Of a stretch of DNA of 64,000 nucleotides, positions 62,958-64,000 are shown piece after piece; positions within the stretch are counted from its first letter, which is position 1, and the number at the start of each line of letters is the position of its first letter. The translations under genes were made by a program, and so were the position numbers. The stretch lies in NCBI RefSeq assembly GCF_000711735.1, contig NZ_JONL01000007.1:218267-282266 (forward strand). Direction: 5' to 3'. The notes under the pieces are model-generated. The model did not search any database. It saw nothing but the letters and a program-made list of their open reading frames with translations, and was not told the origin of the DNA. The DNA is from Maridesulfovibrio frigidus DSM 17176 (GTDB taxonomy: Bacteria > Desulfobacterota > Desulfovibrionia > Desulfovibrionales > Desulfovibrionaceae).

Positions 62958-63541
62958 GCCGCAGCCTTAGCCTTGTTCGAAGGTCTGGAAGAGAACCACC
63001 AACCCACAGCAGAACTGGACATGAAAACGGTATTCATGACGATGTAACGAACCATCTCATTTGCTGTATCGCTGCTAACCAGCACATTGGATTCGGCCAA
63101 GTAGCCTGTGAAATGTTGATATGTAGACCATGTTATCCAGCATAGAAATACGGTCATAGTTGGGCGCGTGATGCCCCGCACAAAGTCCGCAACAACCAGC
63201 AGAAAATCTGCCCAAGTCTTCTCTTTGCCCCGAGAATAGGTTGCGCTGTCATGCAGCAAGGATTGCTGGTAATTCTGGCCGTCGATTATGGTTTCAGTCA
63301 TGGCCCGTTCTTCACGCGCTTGCTGAACAGCGACTTCGCCTTCAACACGCATGACTTCAATCTGCTTATCCGCCATCACCATTTCTTGCTTGTGCTGAAG
63401 CTCAATTGTTTTGCGCTTCTGCCATTCAGTGATCCAACCGGAAATACCGCCAAAAATGTTTTGAGCGATGGTCGCTATGCCGCCGGTTCCGATACCCAGC
63501 AAGGATGAACCGATAATATCAAACAGTCCTGCATCAGCCAT
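62954..63541 (-). CDS. Holin-like phage membrane protein
   Basis: The 195-residue protein has a Gly-rich amphipathic N-terminus (DIIGSSLLGIGTGGIATIAQ), a charged helix (about 35-80, QKRKTIELQHKQEMVMADKQ), then two TM segments (about 120-140, PTMTVFLCWITWSTY, and about 165-182, MNTVFMSSSAVGWWF). It resembles three-TM holin-like proteins of phages and gene transfer agents. It sits next to the DUF5675 gene, so the pair is a candidate lysis module located beside the portal gene, an uncommon position. Confidence 0.65.
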   Translation of the reverse strand: MADAGLFDIIGSSLLGIGTGGIATIAQNIFGGISGWITEWQKRKTIELQHKQEMVMADKQIEVMRVEGEVAVQQAREERAMTETIIDGQNYQQSLLHDSATYSRGKEKTWADFLLVVADFVRGITRPTMTVFLCWITWSTYQHFTGYLAESNVLVSSDTANEMVRYIVMNTVFMSSSAVGWWFSSRPSNKAKAAA

Positions 63542-63543
63542 GA

Positions 63544-63984
63544 CTAAGCCTCCCGAATTTCGAGCAACAGATCCCGGCCATAGGTAGCGGCCAGAAATTT
63601 GCGAAAAGTGTTTTTGGAATTACCGACAGCGAGCTGGCCCCAGATCTGACAAACCACTGAGCCTAAAAGCACACAACCCTTAGAATGAGATTTGAAGCCC
63701 TTAGATTTTTCACCTGCAACATTGCCCCAGTGAACCTGCACCGCTGAGCGATCAGGCACACGGACAAACTGGTAAACATAGCTTTTCCAGTGATCTGACC
63801 AACGAAGGATGAGTTTATAAATACCGATTGGAATGCAGGAAATACCGTTTGCATTATCAAGCCAGGGAAGCTCGATGGTGAAGCATTTGAAATTCACTTC
63901 CGGAATAGTCAGAACGCCGATAGTTCCTTGTTCAGTACTGGGGCGACGCACGATAAAAGCGTCAAGAGGAGGTAAATTTTTCAT
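63544..63984 (-). CDS. DUF5675-family phage protein, lysis candidate
   Basis: The 146-residue protein matches the DUF5675 family: EQGTIGVLTIPEVNFKCFTIELPWLDN, split as TIGVLTIPEVNFKCFTIEL then PWLDNANGISCIPIGIYKL. It continues RVPDRSAVQVHWGNVAGEKSK-type (VPDRSAVQVHWGN) and SKGCVLLGSVV. The conserved His in VHWGN and Cys in GCVLLG recall YkuD-like L,D-transpeptidase folds, hence a possible peptidoglycan-acting enzyme. It starts at TAATG with the end of a gene that runs in from the right edge (its last codons read ...K-A-A-K-stop). Confidence 0.75.
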   Translation of the reverse strand: MKNLPPLDAFIVRRPSTEQGTIGVLTIPEVNFKCFTIELPWLDNANGISCIPIGIYKLILRWSDHWKSYVYQFVRVPDRSAVQVHWGNVAGEKSKGFKSHSKGCVLLGSVVCQIWGQLAVGNSKNTFRKFLAATYGRDLLLEIREA

Positions 63985-64000
63985 TACTTAGCCGCCTTGA

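Larger units (their letters stand above)
49461..64000 (-). mobile_element. Prophage, late-gene end (podovirus-like, N4-gp56 capsid)
   Basis: About 14.5 kb of tightly packed minus-strand virion genes start immediately inside the tRNA-Leu fragment and continue past the right edge. Recognised members are a portal, an N4-gp56-type major capsid protein, head-tail adaptors, tail or receptor-binding candidates, a holin-like protein and a DUF5675 lysis candidate. No tail tape measure, tail sheath or tail tube is seen, which points to a short tail. Gene overlaps of 1-4 bases are frequent. Integrase, regulators and terminase must lie to the right if the element is complete. Confidence 0.88.

Noticed and set aside
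1..64000. CRISPR array, rRNA, transposase or diversity-generating retroelement
   Set aside because: I found no regularly spaced repeats, no rRNA sequence, no transposase-like product and no reverse transcriptase.

Overview
The window looks like a stretch of a moderately AT-rich chromosome from a Desulfovibrio-like sulfate reducer (Desulfobacterota). This rests on gene content and is inference: a fused succinyl-CoA synthetase, a two-gene SufC/SufB-type Fe-S system, larB/larC, a TIGR04073-type lipoprotein, a hemerythrin, a selenocysteine tRNA and a cdaA (c-di-AMP) locus occur together. No rRNA or CRISPR array was seen.

Layout. 1-9.5 kb: end of tlyA, a FadL-type porin, a DUF4139 protein, galE, larC-larB, and small envelope or redox genes. 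9.5-20.1 kb: a very large PEP synthase/PPDK-like enzyme, birA, two tandem cyclic-nucleotide-binding proteins whose C-termini resemble the FliG C-terminal domain, a TVP38 membrane protein, a CCA-adding enzyme, and two unknown genes. 20.4-28.4 kb: a SucC-SucD fusion, a glycosyltransferase, a YdjM-like membrane protein, sufB/sufC, an Smr protein and an unusual protein ending in a STAS domain. 28.4-38.3 kb: a long minus-strand gene run, ftsH-folP-cdaA-ybbR-glmM-galU-unknown-priA. It joins membrane proteolysis, folate, c-di-AMP and cell-wall/nucleotide-sugar precursors, and has a strong terminator-like hairpin inside the start of folP. 38.5-46.8 kb: selC (tRNA-Sec), a hemerythrin, argF-argG-argH, phoH-ybeY, a lone response regulator and a THUMP methyltransferase. 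46.8-49.4 kb is sparse: small unknown genes, an acetyltransferase and the remnant of an EF-hand gene.

49.46-64 kb is the late-gene end of a prophage, all on the minus strand and running off the right edge. Its left boundary is a 52-base 3' fragment of a tRNA-Leu(TAG) gene with the host terminator still next to it, so the element appears to have integrated into that tRNA gene. Reading leftward the genes are: DUF5675 protein, holin-like protein, portal, small head proteins, acidic scaffold candidate, N4-gp56-type major capsid protein, coiled-coil protein, two head-tail adaptors, tail and receptor-binding candidates, a GNAT-fold protein, and small glycine-rich or Q-rich proteins that may be ejected with the DNA. 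This suggests a short-tailed, podovirus-like temperate phage. Integrase, repressor, replication genes and terminase are not in the window.

The most novel-looking item is the tandem pair at 14.3-16.7 kb (cNMP-binding plus FliG_C-like). Next come the folP attenuator-like hairpin and the WecG-like/STAS fusion.
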